A DNA stretch of 11,190 nt from CAZJDM01 sp964544765 (GTDB taxonomy: Bacteria; Bdellovibrionota_B; Oligoflexia; CAYFLR01), in the NCBI GenBank assembly GCA_964544765.1, contig CAZJDM010000138.1, forward strand, positions 1 to 11,190, written 5' to 3'. How positions within the stretch are numbered: the first letter of the stretch is position 1; every line of letters starts with the position of its first letter. The position numbers were made by a program, and so were the translations under genes. The notes beneath the pieces are model-generated. The model saw nothing but the letters and a program-made list of their open reading frames with translations, was not told the DNA's origin and did not search any database. Shown here one piece after another: positions 1 through 6,710 of the stretch.

Positions 1-426
1 TTATTAAAAAAACCTAGAATTTCAAATGGCTATCATTTTGTAGGGACTATCAAAAATCCTGAAAGAATGGGGGAAATTTGCGAACTGATTATGGAGGAAA
101 AAACTAAATCCGAGTCAGATAGAGCTGAGTATGAAAAGGAATTATCTGGGTTAATAAACCAAAAAGAAGATATTTTAAACAAGTTTAAAGATAAAACCGT
201 ACAGGATTATTTGAATGCTTCCTTGAATGCGATAAGTAATGCACTAAATAGAGAGAAGAAAACTCTCATTCAAATATTATTTCCTGAGATTATTGTGTAT
301 CCTGATAACCAAGTGAAATTAATGGTCAATATTGACCCTAAAGACTGTCACAAAACTGGAGGAAAAGTACGTAAAAGGAAGGAATGGCGGGAGCGACGGG
401 ACTTGAACCCGCGGCCTCCGGCTTGA
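1..426 (+). CDS. Probable serine site-specific recombinase, C-terminal part (5' end outside window)
   Basis: The frame is open from base 1, giving 141 residues before the TGA at 424-426; the N-terminal catalytic and DNA-binding domains would lie left of the window. What is visible is a charged, probably coiled-coil stretch (about residues 20-85), then a hydrophobic segment running LIQILFPEIIVYP and a short beta-like tail. This order resembles the end of large serine recombinases, where a coiled-coil is followed by a strand pair of the form 'ieVypdg.v.i'. The last 13 codons and the stop lie inside the 3' end of a tRNA-Asp gene on the other strand and give the tail ERRDLNPRPPA, a peptide typical of frames that run into a tRNA in antisense. 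An integrase gene ending in the tRNA that serves as attachment site fits a mobile element lying to the left. The catalytic serine is not in the window, so the family call rests on the C-terminus alone; a tyrosine integrase is less likely. Confidence 0.6.
   Translation, partial: LLKKPRISNGYHFVGTIKNPERMGEICELIMEEKTKSESDRAEYEKELSGLINQKEDILNKFKDKTVQDYLNASLNAISNALNREKKTLIQILFPEIIVYPDNQVKLMVNIDPKDCHKTGGKVRKRKEWRERRDLNPRPPA
385..426. other. Probable attachment-site junction of an integrated element (tRNA-Asp 3' end)
   Basis: The 3' part of tRNA-Asp (CCA, acceptor strand, T arm, variable loop and edge of the anticodon stem) doubles as the end of the recombinase coding frame. Integrative elements often recombine at the 3' end of a tRNA and carry a copy of it, so the tRNA stays whole. 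The exact crossover cannot be placed because the other element end is not in the window; the interval given is only the overlap between the two genes. Confidence 0.5.
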
Positions 427-463
427 CAGGCCGGCGTTATAACCAAAACTTAACTACGCCCCC
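385..463 (-). tRNA. tRNA-Asp (anticodon GTC), CCA encoded
   Basis: The minus strand folds into a full cloverleaf. The acceptor stem GGGGGCG (463-457) pairs with CGCTCCC (395-389) with one G-T wobble, followed by discriminator G and an encoded CCA (387-385). The D arm is GTTA/TAAC with an 11-base loop containing GG. The anticodon stem CCGGC/GCCGG encloses loop CTGTCAA, anticodon GTC, and the variable loop is five bases. The T arm GCGGG/CCCGT holds TTCAAGT. G at position 73 agrees with aspartate identity. The gene is intact even though a recombinase frame ends inside it on the opposite strand. It lies 91 bases downstream of ftsY on the same strand and has its own candidate promoter. Confidence 0.96.
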
Positions 464-476
464 AAATGTGATCAAC

Positions 477-505
477 ATCAAAGCAAAAATAAGCAACACA
501 GTCAA
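477..505 (-). promoter_or_regulatory. Candidate sigma-70-type promoter for tRNA-Asp
   Basis: On the minus strand, TTGACT (505-500) and TTTGAT (482-477) are 17 bases apart, matching TTGACA and TATAAT at 5/6 and 4/6 positions. The -10 box ends 13 bases before the mature tRNA 5' end, leaving room for a start site and a short leader. This would let the tRNA be made independently of ftsY. Confidence 0.5.
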
Positions 506-554
506 TAAAAAAGAGCAGGACAAGTGCATAAAAATAACACTTTTATTTAAAAAA

Positions 555-1688
555 TCAGAAAAGAGCCTCAGTGAAGCTAGCCCCATCGAAGTCCTTTAAA
601 TCCGTTATTTTTTCACCTATTCCAATATAACGAATGGGTATAGAAAACTCATTACAAATGCCAATACAGACGCCTCCTTTAGCCGTTCCATCCAGTTTGG
701 TAAGTACTATACCAGTCACATCAATAATTTCCTTAAAAGTTTTAGCCTGTTGCACCGCATTTTGTCCAGTTGTAGCATCCAAAATCAGCAGTATTTCATG
801 AGGACCTCCATCAGACTCCCGATTGATGATTCTCTTCACTTTTCCCAACTCTTCCATCAAATTATTTTTGGTATGCAACCTACCCGCAGTATCTATAATA
901 AGAACATCAGTATCTTTTGATTTAGCGGACTTAATAGCATCAAAAACCACTGCGGATGGATCAGATCCCGGTTGATGACGAACCATTTCAATTCCAACCC
1001 GCTCAGACCACACACCTAATTGATCAATAGCTGCCGCTCTAAAAGTATCTGCAGCTGCTAATAAAACTTTATTTCCTTCCTGAACATATCTATTTGCTAG
1101 CTTCCCAATAGTTGTTGTTTTTCCAACTCCATTTACACCGATTACCATTACTATCCAAGGCTTCCGAGATTTATAATCCAAAGAAGGTAATGGTTTATTG
1201 ACAATTTCTTTGACAACTTCCTTTAAAGCTGACTTTATTAAAGCAGGGTCTTTTAGATTAGATCGCTCTAACCTTTGTTTGGCTTCCTCAATAAGTTTTT
1301 CTGAAGTTGAAACCCCAATATCAGCAGAAATCAAGGCCGCTAATACATCCTCCAATAGCTCATCATCAATTTGCTTATATTGAGATAAAAAGGATTCCAG
1401 TTTGTTGGACAATGACTCTCTTGTCTTAGTTAAGCCTAGCCTTATCTTTTCATGCAAACTAAGCTTATCAGGCACTTCCTCTGCAATAGAAGGCTTATCT
1501 TTTGAGGGAGGAAGATCCTTCTTTTCTTCCCTAACAGAATCAACATCTTTAAAAGCTTTCCAGTTTACAATAATTAAAACTAAAAAGAAGATGGCCATTG
1601 CCCCACTACAAACTAAGTGAAACACTAACCAAAAAGAATCCGGATCGTTTTGATAAAACTGTTGTAAAGTCAAAATAAGATTATTCAA
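555..1688 (-). CDS. ftsY: Signal recognition particle receptor FtsY
   Basis: FtsY is the SRP receptor GTPase that docks ribosome-nascent chain-SRP complexes at the inner membrane for co-translational insertion through SecYEG. All motifs of the SRP-type NG domain are present in the 377 residues: helical N domain about 75-165, P-loop GVNGVGKTTT at 184-193, DTFRAAAIDQL at 214-224, DTAGR at 266-270, TKLDG at 330-334, GIGEK at 356-360 and the closing DLKDFD. The protein ends in the usual ALF. A hydrophobic segment (about residues 20-42) near the N-terminus looks like a membrane anchor, followed by a short charged linker (43-75) in place of a long acidic A domain; such anchored FtsY forms are known. 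The start is TTG at 1688-1686, chosen because AGGGGA (1699-1694) lies 5 bases upstream and because it keeps the whole anchor. The gene is divergent from the sigma factor operon and is followed by tRNA-Asp. Confidence 0.97.
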   Translation of the reverse strand: MNNLILTLQQFYQNDPDSFWLVFHLVCSGAMAIFFLVLIIVNWKAFKDVDSVREEKKDLPPSKDKPSIAEEVPDKLSLHEKIRLGLTKTRESLSNKLESFLSQYKQIDDELLEDVLAALISADIGVSTSEKLIEEAKQRLERSNLKDPALIKSALKEVVKEIVNKPLPSLDYKSRKPWIVMVIGVNGVGKTTTIGKLANRYVQEGNKVLLAAADTFRAAAIDQLGVWSERVGIEMVRHQPGSDPSAVVFDAIKSAKSKDTDVLIIDTAGRLHTKNNLMEELGKVKRIINRESDGGPHEILLILDATTGQNAVQQAKTFKEIIDVTGIVLTKLDGTAKGGVCIGICNEFSIPIRYIGIGEKITDLKDFDGASFTEALF

Positions 1689-1693
1689 GACAG

Positions 1694-1699
1694 TCCCCT
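1694..1699 (-). promoter_or_regulatory. Ribosome binding site deciding the TTG start of ftsY
   Basis: AGGGGA on the minus strand, 5 bases before TTG at 1688. There is no in-frame ATG nearby; the next Met codon is residue 31, inside the membrane segment, so the TTG is preferred. Confidence 0.6.
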
Positions 1700-1724
1700 A
1701 AAAATAGGTTAATAAGTCAAAATG

Positions 1725-1753
1725 TAGATATATTTTAGATACCAGAATGTCAA
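1725..1753 (-). promoter_or_regulatory. Candidate promoter for ftsY
   Basis: On the minus strand a perfect TTGACA (1753-1748) is followed 17 bases later by TATCTA (1730-1725), a weak -10; TATATC at a 15-base spacing is an alternative. The predicted transcript would begin about 30 bases before the TTG start and include the ribosome binding site. Confidence 0.45.
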
Positions 1754-1806
1754 GCTCTACACGATCGAAAGGCTGAATAAAGAATAAAAGATCAAACACA
1801 TTTTTG

Positions 1807-1835
1807 TTGATTAAGTCCCCAAAAATGATTATCCT
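1807..1835 (+). promoter_or_regulatory. Weak candidate promoter for the sigma / two-component operon
   Basis: TTGATT (1807-1812) and TATCCT (1830-1835), spaced by 17 bases, each match the sigma-70 consensus at 4/6. The leader to the first start codon would be about 100 bases. I found no clear ECF-type self-regulated promoter in the 254-base divergent region between ftsY and this operon (1689-1942). Confidence 0.25.
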
Positions 1836-1942
1836 ATTTACTGGTAATAGCTTGTTTTTGTACCCTAACCGCAAATTATCTAGATAGTTTTTAGGTAATA
1901 AAAACAACCACCTACAAAAAATATGTATTGTTGGGGATTGAG

Positions 1943-2728
1943 ATGAAATTGCAAAGTGATCTACTATCAAAAAAAGAAAAAAAAACACCACCCAAAATCA
2001 ACGAATCTAGAAAAAAAAATAAAAGTACTAAGAAGAAGGCAAAGTCAACCAACAAATTGATACCCAACTCAGATGACTCAAATTTAGATAACAAAGACTT
2101 AACAAATTCTGACGATTTTATCTTCTCCTTAGCTGACAACCAAAAAAAGGACACTCTTTTTTCTAATCCTGAAGAGACATACATGTCTTCTATTAAAAAA
2201 GCTCAAACAAAGCCATTTCAGCGTTTTATCCGTGAGTACCAAGAGAAGATATATTCAATTGCATTCCGTTTCTTAAATGACTCCAACGCTGCCGACGAAG
2301 TTGTATTAGATGTTTTTAAATCTCTTTACCATGATATAGGTCGTTTTAAAGGAAAGCATATCTCCACATTACTTTATCGACTAACAATTCAGAAATGTTT
2401 GAAATTAAATAATCTTCAAATTAATCGATCGTTTTATCACACATCTAAAAATCCATCTTCTTTGAGCTCCATTGATACCTTAAAGAATTGTTTTGAAAAT
2501 AATAATATCCCTGAATTTTTTGAAAATGATTTAATTGATCTCATCGAAAAATCGCTTAAAAAACTTGATTATGATGTTCGTATTTTGTTGATTTTAAGAG
2601 ATATTATGCATCTTGAGCTTGAGCAAATAGCTGATATCTTACAAACAACTGTAAAAACAGCCTCAATCAGACTATATAGAGGAAGATTAGGGTTACTAGA
2701 AATATTAAAAAAAGAAATTTATAGCTAA
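1943..2728 (+). CDS. ECF-like RNA polymerase sigma factor with basic N-terminal extension
   Basis: This 261-residue protein is probably an ECF (sigma-70 family) sigma factor that directs RNA polymerase to a stress- or envelope-related regulon. Sigma region 2 spans about 91-155 (FQRFIREYQEKIYSIAFRFL, then AADEVVLDVFKSL and a GRFKGKHISTLLYRL segment). Region 4 spans about 199-252, with a helix-turn-helix around LELEQIADILQTTVKTASIR. Region 2 is divergent: the Trp usual in the 'F.sWL' motif is Leu, and the acidic/Gln pattern before 'eVF' is weak. Residues 1-85 are an unusual tail rich in Lys, Ser, Asn and Asp, not part of the core fold. I chose ATG at 1943 because GGGG sits 6 bases upstream; an in-frame TTG at 1928 would add five residues but has no ribosome binding site. 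The stop is 25 bases before the anti-sigma-like gene, so the two are probably co-transcribed and act as a pair. Confidence 0.8.
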   Translation: MKLQSDLLSKKEKKTPPKINESRKKNKSTKKKAKSTNKLIPNSDDSNLDNKDLTNSDDFIFSLADNQKKDTLFSNPEETYMSSIKKAQTKPFQRFIREYQEKIYSIAFRFLNDSNAADEVVLDVFKSLYHDIGRFKGKHISTLLYRLTIQKCLKLNNLQINRSFYHTSKNPSSLSSIDTLKNCFENNNIPEFFENDLIDLIEKSLKKLDYDVRILLILRDIMHLELEQIADILQTTVKTASIRLYRGRLGLLEILKKEIYS

Positions 2729-2753
2729 TTTATCAATACAGAGGTTAATTCTC

Positions 2754-3866
2754 ATGATGACATGCTTTGCAGCTAGAAATTATATGTCTCAATACCTAGA
2801 AAATAAATTAGACGGTTACTACCTTAATGAAACTGAAGAGCATTTAAAAACTTGCTCAATATGTAAAAAAGACCTTTCCGATTTACAAACTTTACTAAAA
2901 ATTCTAGGAAGAATGCCAAATTGTCAGACTGATCAAGATTTTACTTTTCATGTTAAAGATATTATACGTCAAGATTCGCTTGTAAGTAGATTTAAAAAGC
3001 GATTTTTATATCCACATTTCTTAAAAATTCCATTAATTATACTAGGTATATTGATTTTGTCTTTCCTTTTATTTGGAGATCTTAGTATAAAAGGAGTTAA
3101 GAACTCAATTGCTAATATGATACCAACTTTAAACCAGGAGACAAAGCTTTCGAAACTAACTGATCAAATCAAAGAAGTCATTTGGAACGATAGTTTAGCT
3201 CAAAGTACCGCGCAAATGATCTTGTCATCAAGTCAATATCTTTCATCCATTAAAGCTAGGCTACAGAATCCCAGTCAACAAAAAAATCAATTCTCGCAGC
3301 CATTGCTTTCTTCTACTCAACAAGAACCAAATGCTGTCATAACTCGAAGCAATCCTACAGCATCAAACGATGATATTAAAGACAGTTCAGATAATTTTGA
3401 ACTTCCTACTATTAATCATCAAAAAATGGCTATTAACAATCCTAATAAGACCTCTCTAACAGCTGAGAAAATTTTAATAAAAATAAAATCCTCTAAATTA
3501 ATTCAAACCAAAAAACGAATATTACAATTATTAGGAGAAAACGTTTTAAATGATTCTATGAAATCAAGATTAGCCAAATCTTTCTCACATGATGACATAT
3601 TATTTGCTATTTCTAACGAACAAAAACGAATATTTTTAAGAGCCATATCCCGATTAGTTCATAACAAACCAGAAGTTACCTCGACACAATTTACTTCGGA
3701 CCAACCCGAAGTTATTTCCAAATTTAAAGAATCTTCTTTATTTGCTTTATCGCTTCACCCTATAAAAGAGAAAAAAAGCATTTATCAAAAAATTGAAGAA
3801 GAAATAAAAGATCAAGGGTCATACGATGACATAACCCCCTCAAATAATATTGATTTGGTGGAATAG
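2754..3866 (+). CDS. Membrane anti-sigma-like protein with zinc-finger (zf-HC2) domain
   Basis: The N-terminus has the pattern of a zinc-binding anti-sigma domain: Cys4, then His30-x3-Cys34-x2-Cys37 in the context EEHLKTCSICKKDL. A single hydrophobic segment (about 89-108) follows, then about 260 residues with no domain I recognise. The likely topology is a cytoplasmic zinc domain that binds the sigma factor from the gene just upstream and an outward-facing C-terminal part. That C-terminal part has a low-complexity Gln/Ser/Asn linker (about 170-235) and then Lys-rich helical segments (about 235-305), an unusual make-up for a sensor. The length of 370 is long for this class. The start is the first of two adjacent ATGs, with GAGG 9 bases upstream. 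Its TAG stop shares one base with the GTG start of the response regulator, so translation is probably coupled. The role as regulator of its neighbour is inferred from family and position. Confidence 0.78.
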   Translation: MMTCFAARNYMSQYLENKLDGYYLNETEEHLKTCSICKKDLSDLQTLLKILGRMPNCQTDQDFTFHVKDIIRQDSLVSRFKKRFLYPHFLKIPLIILGILILSFLLFGDLSIKGVKNSIANMIPTLNQETKLSKLTDQIKEVIWNDSLAQSTAQMILSSSQYLSSIKARLQNPSQQKNQFSQPLLSSTQQEPNAVITRSNPTASNDDIKDSSDNFELPTINHQKMAINNPNKTSLTAEKILIKIKSSKLIQTKKRILQLLGENVLNDSMKSRLAKSFSHDDILFAISNEQKRIFLRAISRLVHNKPEVTSTQFTSDQPEVISKFKESSLFALSLHPIKEKKSIYQKIEEEIKDQGSYDDITPSNNIDLVE

Positions 3867-4543
3867 TGAGAATCCTAGTTATTGAAGATGAAAAAAAAGT
3901 CGCTTCTTTTATCCAAAAGGGCCTCAAAGAAGAAGGTTACGCTGTCGATGTTGCACTAGACGGTGCCGAAGGAGACTACTTAGCCAACATCAATGAATAT
4001 GACTGTATCCTTTTAGATATTATGCTACCCAAAATGAACGGAATTGAGGTTCTCAAGAATTTAAGAAAAAATGAGATTTATACTCCAGTCCTAATGTTAA
4101 CGGCAAAAGATACTATTAGTGATATTACTTCAGCTTTAGACGCTGGAGGAGATGATTATTTAACCAAACCTTTTGCCTTTGAAGAATTGGTTTCACGTGT
4201 ACGAGCCCTAATAAGACGATCATCCAAACAAAAATCATCCATTCTTAAATTAGACGACTTGGTAGTTGATCCTGTGACCCGGTCCGTTACGCGTAACGAC
4301 CAAAAAATTGAACTTACTTCCAAAGAATTTGCCTTACTTGAATACTTCCTCCGAAATGTTGGACGTGTTCTTAGTCGTACCCTTATTTCAGAGCATGTTT
4401 GGGATATCCATTTTGACAGTGACACCAACATAGTAGATGTATATGTAAATTATCTACGGAATAAGATCGACAAAAACCATCCAAATAAGCTAATACATAC
4501 TTTACGGGGCACTGGTTATGTTATGAAGTTAGATAAACCCTAA
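3866..4543 (+). CDS. OmpR/PhoB-family response regulator
   Basis: This is a full-length 225-residue two-component response regulator. The receiver domain (about 1-117) has the acidic pocket Glu7/Asp8, the phospho-acceptor Asp51 in ILLDIMLP, Thr79 and Lys101 in TKPF. The winged-helix DNA-binding domain (about 126-222) shows the OmpR pattern, with LTSKEFALLEYF, the recognition-helix region DSDTNIVDVYVNYLRNKI and the closing RGTGYVM. It most resembles regulators of the CopR/CusR/QseB type, but its target genes cannot be read from the sequence. It starts with GTG overlapping the stop of the anti-sigma-like gene by one base, with a GGTGGA-like ribosome binding site inside that gene. The kinase gene follows after 32 bases. 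Phosphorylation by that kinase is inferred from the adjacency of the two genes. Confidence 0.95.
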   Translation: MRILVIEDEKKVASFIQKGLKEEGYAVDVALDGAEGDYLANINEYDCILLDIMLPKMNGIEVLKNLRKNEIYTPVLMLTAKDTISDITSALDAGGDDYLTKPFAFEELVSRVRALIRRSSKQKSSILKLDDLVVDPVTRSVTRNDQKIELTSKEFALLEYFLRNVGRVLSRTLISEHVWDIHFDSDTNIVDVYVNYLRNKIDKNHPNKLIHTLRGTGYVMKLDKP

Positions 4544-4547
4544 TCTA

Positions 4548-4561
4548 TATAATATATTATA
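4548..4561. repeat. Perfect 14-bp AT palindrome between regulator and kinase genes
   Basis: TATAATATATTATA is its own reverse complement and sits in the 32-base spacer between the response regulator and the kinase. No Shine-Dalgarno sequence is visible before the kinase ATG. The palindrome could be a protein-binding site, an extra -10 region, or chance in a very AT-rich spacer. Confidence 0.6.
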
Positions 4562-4575
4562 CTTAATTATTATTT

Positions 4576-5988
4576 ATGAAAATTCGTTCTATTCGTAAAA
4601 CACTTACTCTTTGGTATTTATTGATAGTTGCTATCCTTCTTAGCAGTTTTAGTTTAGCTATGTACATATATTTCCGAACCAACTTATATAACTCAATTGA
4701 CGCCGCTTTATTAGCCAATGCTGAAACCATTTTAAAATTAAAGCCTGTCTCACTTCCATCACAAGAAGAAGTATTAAAAAATTCTATCCGAAAAGCTCTT
4801 GGCATTTCAAAGTATCCCGTTTTTACCAAAATTGTGGATCTGTCGGGCCAAGTTAATTATCAATCTTCCTTAGAATATAAACAACTGCCCCTTTCTGACT
4901 TAGCTAAAAAGAATGGAGAAAACGGTTTCTTTACTTATGAGACATTTTATCATTTAGATTCTTATCCAGTCCGAGTTTTAACCACTCCTATTTATTACAA
5001 TGGTTTTTTTACTCATAGATTTATCCAAGTTGCTACCAGTAAAAAGTCGGTAGAAATCACTCTTAGTAGAATACGAGTTTTCATTTATATTGCTATTCCT
5101 TTAGCTCTATTAATAGTAAGTTTAGGCGGAGTATTTTTAGCTAACAGAGCCTTGCGTCCTGTTAAACAAATGGTGCAAACCGCTAAACATCTCAGTGTTT
5201 ATAATCTAAACCAAGAAATAGAAGTTGAAACAAAAGACGAAGAACTAATGGACCTAGCAGATACCTTTAATAAAGTTTTCAAAAGGCTTTTTGAATCTTT
5301 TAATAATATTAGCCGATTTAGTTCGGATGTTTCTCATGAACTAAAGACCCCTTTAACAATAATTCGCGGTCAGATAGAATTAAACCTACGCAAAAAACGA
5401 TCCTTAGATGAATATGTAAGTACTTTGCAAAGTAATCTCGAAGAAGTACAAAATATGACCAATATTGTTGAACAGTTATCGTTACTATCCAAATTAGAAA
5501 AACACCCCAAAATCTTGAACCCAGAAAAGGTCTATATTATTGAATTATTAAGTAAAATTGTAGAAGGTCTAAAACCCCTAACTGAAAAGAAAAACATAAC
5601 CATAAGTTGCCACGATCCTGTCACTTTAATGATTAATGCTGATCCTTTGATGTTAGAAAGGGTAATATTAAATCTTTTAGAGAATGCAATTAAATACTCT
5701 GTCGAGAAGGATACAATTCGAGTGGAAACTTTTCTCCATGGAAATAATAAGGGAATAAGAGTAATCGATCATGGTCCCGGAATTGTCAAAGAAGATATCC
5801 CTCATATATTTACCCGCTTTTATCGAGCCGACAAATCACGTAGTAAGGACACTGGGGGAAGCGGGTTGGGATTGAATATTGTTCAATCTATTGTTGAATA
5901 TCATGGAGGTAACATAAATGTGGAAAGTGTTCCCTTTAAAAGGACTTGCTTTCAGATTAATTTCCCATATAAATCAACTGAGAGCTGA
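4576..5988 (+). CDS. Sensor histidine kinase (HAMP domain, two membrane segments)
   Basis: This 470-residue inner-membrane sensor kinase probably phosphorylates the upstream OmpR-type regulator. Membrane segments lie at about 12-33 and 167-189 and enclose a periplasmic sensor region of about 130 residues that I cannot assign to a ligand. A HAMP linker follows (about 188-242). The dimerisation domain carries the phospho-accepting His254 in SHELKTPL. The ATP-binding domain is complete: N box NLLENAIKYS (366-375), DHGPGI (398-403), F box FTRFYRAD (412-419) and the glycine-rich GGSGLGL (427-433). The architecture matches kinases of the heavy-metal or envelope-stress type. No residue needed for activity is missing. 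The ATG at 4576 is the natural start, giving a short basic N-terminus before the first membrane helix, but it lacks a visible ribosome binding site. It is the last gene of the tight four-gene row, followed by a 52-base gap. Confidence 0.95.
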   Translation: MKIRSIRKTLTLWYLLIVAILLSSFSLAMYIYFRTNLYNSIDAALLANAETILKLKPVSLPSQEEVLKNSIRKALGISKYPVFTKIVDLSGQVNYQSSLEYKQLPLSDLAKKNGENGFFTYETFYHLDSYPVRVLTTPIYYNGFFTHRFIQVATSKKSVEITLSRIRVFIYIAIPLALLIVSLGGVFLANRALRPVKQMVQTAKHLSVYNLNQEIEVETKDEELMDLADTFNKVFKRLFESFNNISRFSSDVSHELKTPLTIIRGQIELNLRKKRSLDEYVSTLQSNLEEVQNMTNIVEQLSLLSKLEKHPKILNPEKVYIIELLSKIVEGLKPLTEKKNITISCHDPVTLMINADPLMLERVILNLLENAIKYSVEKDTIRVETFLHGNNKGIRVIDHGPGIVKEDIPHIFTRFYRADKSRSKDTGGSGLGLNIVQSIVEYHGGNINVESVPFKRTCFQINFPYKSTES

Positions 5989-6040
5989 TAGATAATTTAA
6001 CCAAGAATTAATATTACAAAACACAAAATAGGCTAAAATT

Positions 6041-6673
6041 ATGAATAATTTAATTAACAATCAAAAACTGCATCAACTACAAAAACAAATTACCGCCCAT
6101 CTCTTTCAAGAAGAAAATATAAGTAATTTGGACCACAAAACAATTAATTTTAATTTTATTTTGGAGAATTTTTGTTCAAATGAATTAGAAAAAACCGTAT
6201 TATTAAATCATATGTTCAATGCTCAATTGTGGAGCTTTGAAGATGCTGCTCGAGATACTCAAGCCTCTGATCAAGTAATTGCTGATATAAAAAGGTCTAT
6301 TGACCGCCTTAATCAACAAAGAAATGATCAAATTGAAATTATAAACAATTGGTTTTGGCAGCATCTATCTCCCATGAATGAGTCCGCTGTATTAAATACT
6401 GAAACACCCGGTAGTGTTTTAGATCGATTATCCATTTTAGCTTTAAAAATATACCATATGGACGAACAAGCACATAGAAATGATGTTAGCTCGGAGCATC
6501 GTGAGACTTGTCAAAAAAAGGTCAAGATTCTTATTGAACAAGCTGAAGATTTATGCAAAGCTTTAGATTCATTGATAACTGAAATAGTAAACAAAAAACG
6601 AAGGTTTAAGTTATATTATCAAATGAAAATGTATAACGACCCCACGCTTAATCCCTACTTACACAAAAAATGA
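6041..6673 (+). CDS. DUF4254 family protein
   Basis: This 210-residue soluble protein of unknown function is recognisable as DUF4254 by several conserved blocks: LWSFEDAARD (63-72), IDRLNQQRND (87-96), then ETPGSVLDRLSILALKIYHM (121-140) and the C-terminal YYQMKMYNDPTLNP (192-205). It is helical and strongly charged, with no signal peptide or membrane segment, and its length is normal for the family. From memory, relatives in diderm bacteria are sometimes found near genes of lipopolysaccharide and glycan synthesis. That context is absent immediately around it, although a heptose-phosphatase-like gene lies about 4 kb away. It starts 52 bases after the kinase gene with only a weak TAGG-type ribosome binding site, so it may or may not belong to the same transcript. 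Its stop codon lies inside a small hairpin before the tautomerase gene. Confidence 0.85.
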   Translation: MNNLINNQKLHQLQKQITAHLFQEENISNLDHKTINFNFILENFCSNELEKTVLLNHMFNAQLWSFEDAARDTQASDQVIADIKRSIDRLNQQRNDQIEIINNWFWQHLSPMNESAVLNTETPGSVLDRLSILALKIYHMDEQAHRNDVSSEHRETCQKKVKILIEQAEDLCKALDSLITEIVNKKRRFKLYYQMKMYNDPTLNPYLHKK

Positions 6674-6699
6674 TACCTATTGCTTTGAATATGGTATCA
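6671..6699 (+). promoter_or_regulatory. Hairpin just upstream of the tautomerase ribosome binding site
   Basis: TGATACC (6671-6677) and GGTATCA (6693-6699) form a perfect 7-bp stem that begins at the stop codon of the DUF4254 gene; TATT/AATA inside the loop can add four pairs. It ends right beside AAGGAGG (6700-6706). No T-run follows, so it is not a standard terminator. It may modulate translation or mark an RNA processing site. Confidence 0.4.
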
Positions 6700-6710
6700 A
6701 AGGAGGATTT

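Noticed and set aside
384..599. Plus-strand frame starting MAGATGLEPAASGL
   Set aside because: This peptide is the antisense reading of the tRNA-Asp gene, a familiar annotation artefact; it then runs into the 3' end of ftsY on the other strand.
1198..1620. Two plus-strand frames opposite ftsY (1198-1383 and 1402-1620)
   Set aside because: They lie wholly antisense to the N-terminal and linker region of a well-supported ftsY, with no recognisable domain.
1928..1942. TTG at 1928 as the sigma factor start
   Set aside because: No Shine-Dalgarno sequence upstream; the ATG at 1943 has GGGG at a proper distance.
1698..2184. Minus-strand frames in the ftsY-sigma intergenic region and over the sigma N-terminus
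   Set aside because: Phe/Leu-rich translations of A-rich DNA, antisense to the Lys-rich start of the sigma factor; no ribosome binding site or family resemblance.
4156..4829. Minus-strand frames opposite the response regulator and the kinase (4156-4431 and 4563-4829)
   Set aside because: Shadows of two complete, motif-rich genes on the plus strand.
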